A stretch of DNA of 64,000 nucleotides, from positions 868,001-932,000 of the forward strand of contig NC_047490.1 of the NCBI RefSeq assembly GCF_002079055.1, read 5' to 3'. Both the position numbers and the translations under genes were made by a program. The notes under the pieces are model-generated. The model was given only the letters and a program-made list of their open reading frames with translations. It was not told where the DNA came from and made no database searches. Shown in pieces: positions 61,372 to 64,000 of the stretch; positions within the stretch are counted from its first letter, which is position 1; each line of letters opens with the position of its first letter. Source of the DNA: Saccharomyces paradoxus. Lineage: Eukaryota > Ascomycota > Saccharomycetes > Saccharomycetales > Saccharomycetaceae.

Positions 61372-63879
61372 ATGACATCTGCATTAAGAGTTTTGGTGTG
61401 CGGAGATCATCCCAATCTCATTCTATACACATCCAGGTTTCAACATGCCAAAAACATAGAGTTCTACCTTGTGAACAATTCAGAAAATGCCAGCTACGAG
61501 ATTAGTTCATTATTTTATGGGACGGAACGGTTTCAGATTCAAAACCATTTCCAATCACTTCTAGACTTGGTAGACCTCAATAATGAAAATAGCAGCTTGG
61601 TATTCGACTTAATAATAATGAGTGCGTCTTCGCTGCAAGAAATCCCGCAGGTATTAAGAAATTTGAAGCATATGATAAATAAAACCACAAAGATACTATT
61701 TGAAAGTAGTGGGTTTGTATATTTGGAGCCATTTATCAAGGCTTCAGTTGATCTTTCGCTGTCAAATATTTTCAGCATTTTTACCGATTATGACATAAGA
61801 CGGTTAGACAGTAGCTCATACAAACAGTGCACGACTGCAAATGCCAAATCCTTTTCTGTTTCGATTGGTCAAACGACTTCCGTCCGCAAAGACAACTATT
61901 CAAGTGATATTATTCCTATTTTGAATACATTTCAGAAATTGTTCCAAAAACTATTTCCTAGAGACATTGTGACTCTCTATGATCATTCTCCCTCGGCTTT
62001 CTTGACGAAGCAATGGGAACTGGCTTTACCTCAAATATGTTTTGATCCATTGTTGATAATATTAGAAGAAAAGGTTCCATCAAACTTAGATGACCACGTT
62101 TTAGCCAAACCTCTTATTTCAGGTTTATTAGGTGAAGTCCTATTGTTAATAAAAAAAATGGGTATAGCCTTGAACAACCCGAATTTTCAAAATGAACAGA
62201 CTATATTAAAACATTGGAAGAATAAGTGCGAGGAGTTACCTGACGTTCCTGCACTTTTACACAATTTCATCCATAAATCTTCATCCTTAAATATTGACTT
62301 ACTGTTATTACAGCCGATATTACTAGCAGATGACTTTGGCGTTAGAACCCCATATTTGGAATGCTTGTTTACAATGATGACCCAATATCAATTGTTAAAT
62401 AAGGGCAATTCTGAATGGTTTATTAGGAAGGAAAGCAACACAGCTTTAACTCGCGTTGATGACTTACAAAATAACATCGCACTCAAAGATGGAAAAATCG
62501 TGCAGCTGCAAAATTCGGAAGCAACTCTGAAAAATCAGATGAAAGAACTTCAAGATCAAGTATCAAACCTGAAACAAGAGATCTCCTTAGGTAAAACAAA
62601 CCATGAACAAGAGTTAGACACTCTAAAGAAGAAAATGCAAATGGGAGACAATCCGTTATTTGACCGCAACTTACCACATATTAATACCACTGGTATACCT
62701 CGCTCTGATAATAGTGCCGATGGTGATATGAACTACGAAAAGAATGACCAAGGTAATAACAGTAGTGAGAATGCTAGCAGAAGACAATCTTTTTTCAACT
62801 CGACATCTGATACAACATTATCCAGAGATGAAACCTCGTTGAAAGAACGTGAACTAGAAGTGCGAATGAAGGAATTAGAACTTCAAGAGCGTGAATTGGA
62901 GTTACAGAGAAAAGCTCTCCAACAACAACAGCAATATCAACAAAGACCGCCTAAGCAAGGGTACGCCGGTCCTCCTGGGACACCAACCAGTAGCAATAAC
63001 AACATTAACAGTAATAAAAGTTATAATCCAGGTAGAAAATCTTCTTACAGTCAGCCTCAGCATGTGGCGATGATGACCAACAGAGGTCTACATGGTCCTA
63101 GCATCGCAAGCTCTAGCCCTGTCATTTCTGCCAACAATTTTGTTGACCCAATTTCTTCCGGCACACCATATAGCGGCAATAGTTCTCGATTCAGCCAACA
63201 AATTCCGTCGCAGCAGTACATGCATACTGTTAAACCTACAAGTAGGAAGAACAGAAGTAGCGTCATGCCTAATATAGGTTATGTCCCCGGCCTAACCAAT
63301 AGCGAGTACAGTAGGAAATTTAACGGTAATGGTGTGAATGGTACGCAAAGTCGTGTGAATTCACTTTCAAACCAAAGTACGTTTAGATCTCAACAGGGCC
63401 CACCTATAATACAACAAAAACCGTTCCAAAATAACGGTGGTAGTATGAGGACAAATCGCATATCTTCCGCGAATTACAATATTTCAAATCAAAAACCGGG
63501 CTTTGTTAACTCTATTTCAAGTCCGAATTTAAGCAATTTTGAGAATAACAACAAAGGACAGAAGAGTAGAAATGCAGATTCTGCTCCGTGCGTCAATCAA
63601 CTGAACAATGATTCTCAGTCTCAGTTACAATCTCAGCCTCAAAACAGTACCTCAAAAGTTCCTCAGATCAATATCACGCAACCATCACCAATTCAGACCA
63701 ACTTTACTACGAGTGATAACCCTGCCCCTGTAATAAAACTTGGGACACCTCCTGAAGGTACAATTTCAACTGCAACTACAAACAATAATATAAGTGCAGT
63801 GGCAGACGAGAGCTACAAAGAGGAAGTCAAGGAAAAAAAAAAGAAAAAGTTTAGTTTCTTTGGGAAAAGAAAAAAGTAG
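61372..63879 (+). CDS. PAM1: Pam1, multicopy suppressor of PP2A loss
   Basis: Found as a high-copy suppressor of loss of the PP2A-type phosphatases Pph21/22/3; paralogue of Svl3; located at the bud neck and cortex. The 835-residue protein (about 830 in S. cerevisiae) has an N-terminal ordered region of about 340 residues with a Rossmann-like start (ALRVLVCGDHPNL). Coiled coils lie at about 361-425 and 491-525 (ERELEVRMKELELQERELEL). A long Ser/Asn/Gln-rich tail ends in a strongly basic-aromatic tip (KKKKKFSFFGKRKK), which may bind membrane. Confidence 0.95.
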   Translation: MTSALRVLVCGDHPNLILYTSRFQHAKNIEFYLVNNSENASYEISSLFYGTERFQIQNHFQSLLDLVDLNNENSSLVFDLIIMSASSLQEIPQVLRNLKHMINKTTKILFESSGFVYLEPFIKASVDLSLSNIFSIFTDYDIRRLDSSSYKQCTTANAKSFSVSIGQTTSVRKDNYSSDIIPILNTFQKLFQKLFPRDIVTLYDHSPSAFLTKQWELALPQICFDPLLIILEEKVPSNLDDHVLAKPLISGLLGEVLLLIKKMGIALNNPNFQNEQTILKHWKNKCEELPDVPALLHNFIHKSSSLNIDLLLLQPILLADDFGVRTPYLECLFTMMTQYQLLNKGNSEWFIRKESNTALTRVDDLQNNIALKDGKIVQLQNSEATLKNQMKELQDQVSNLKQEISLGKTNHEQELDTLKKKMQMGDNPLFDRNLPHINTTGIPRSDNSADGDMNYEKNDQGNNSSENASRRQSFFNSTSDTTLSRDETSLKERELEVRMKELELQERELELQRKALQQQQQYQQRPPKQGYAGPPGTPTSSNNNINSNKSYNPGRKSSYSQPQHVAMMTNRGLHGPSIASSSPVISANNFVDPISSGTPYSGNSSRFSQQIPSQQYMHTVKPTSRKNRSSVMPNIGYVPGLTNSEYSRKFNGNGVNGTQSRVNSLSNQSTFRSQQGPPIIQQKPFQNNGGSMRTNRISSANYNISNQKPGFVNSISSPNLSNFENNNKGQKSRNADSAPCVNQLNNDSQSQLQSQPQNSTSKVPQINITQPSPIQTNFTTSDNPAPVIKLGTPPEGTISTATTNNNISAVADESYKEEVKEKKKKKFSFFGKRKK

Positions 63880-64000
63880 TCAATACGCTAGCGTTTATCT
63901 TTCCAAGCCGAAATAATCTGTTTTTCTTAATACTATGTTATATTTTATCTACTATACATTTTATTTAAATATTTTCCACTTGGTGGATGACCAGCGAGGA
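63880..64000 (+). other. PAM1 3' region
   Basis: AT-rich sequence after the PAM1 stop (tatgttatattttatc near 63935), consistent with polyadenylation signals. The window ends here; BTT1 would be expected next from the S. cerevisiae order. Confidence 0.4.

Overview
This window is nuclear chromosomal DNA of a budding yeast of the genus Saccharomyces. It is AT-rich, with short intergenic gaps, nearly intron-less genes and an intron-bearing tRNA-Tyr(GUA). The gene order and orientations match the stretch of S. cerevisiae chromosome IV right arm that I recall from RAD9 (YDR217C) to PAM1 (YDR251W). Many predicted lengths are identical to the S. cerevisiae proteins as I remember them (MFB1 465, GTB1 702, YDR222W 415, HTB1 131, HTA1 132, ADK1 222, IVY1 453, COX20 205, HEM1 548, LYS4 693, PRP42 544, MRPL7 292, SEC26 973, SNU56 492, AMD2 549, PRP28 588, MNN10 393). 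Fast-evolving proteins such as RAD9 differ clearly from the cerevisiae sequence I recall. A sibling species (mikatae/jurei/kudriavzevii-like) is therefore likelier than S. cerevisiae itself, but I cannot fix the species without an alignment.

Layout. 0.5-8 kb: RAD9 (DNA-damage checkpoint), SPR28 (sporulation septin) and MFB1 (mitochondrial F-box protein), all on the minus strand. 8-14.5 kb: GTB1, YDR222W and CRF1 on plus. 15-18 kb: the divergent H2B/H2A pair HTB1-HTA1 with a recognisable cell-cycle promoter, then ADK1. 18-27 kb: SIR4 (silencing), PCF11 (mRNA 3' end formation) and IVY1 (vacuole). 27-38 kb: a run rich in mitochondrial functions (COX20/HEM1 divergent pair, LYS4, FMN1/MRPL7 divergent pair) interleaved with RTN1 and PRP42. 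38-46 kb: SEC26, YDR239C and SNU56. 46-47.5 kb: the only gene-poor stretch, with an LTR fossil of the Ty1/Ty2 delta type just upstream of tRNA-Tyr. 47.5-64 kb: AMD2, PRP28, PEX5, MNN10, TRS23, VHS1, YDR248C, YDR249C and PAM1.

Themes. Three genes acting at U1 snRNP/5' splice-site steps (PRP42, SNU56, PRP28) lie within about 17 kb. Several divergent pairs share both a promoter and a theme (HTB1/HTA1, COX20/HEM1, FMN1/MRPL7). Several genes belong to whole-genome-duplication pairs.

I see no exotic system: no intact transposon, prophage-like element, CRISPR or secondary-metabolite cluster. The things most worth a second look are open frames the standard gene list does not explain: a 79-codon open extension with an internal 64-codon ATG ORF right after GTB1, a 200-codon ATG ORF through the RTN1 leader/promoter, an in-frame upstream ATG giving FMN1 a basic N-terminal extension, and an apparently split small gene at the YDR246W-A position. 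All statements about S. cerevisiae lengths or order are from memory, not from a search.
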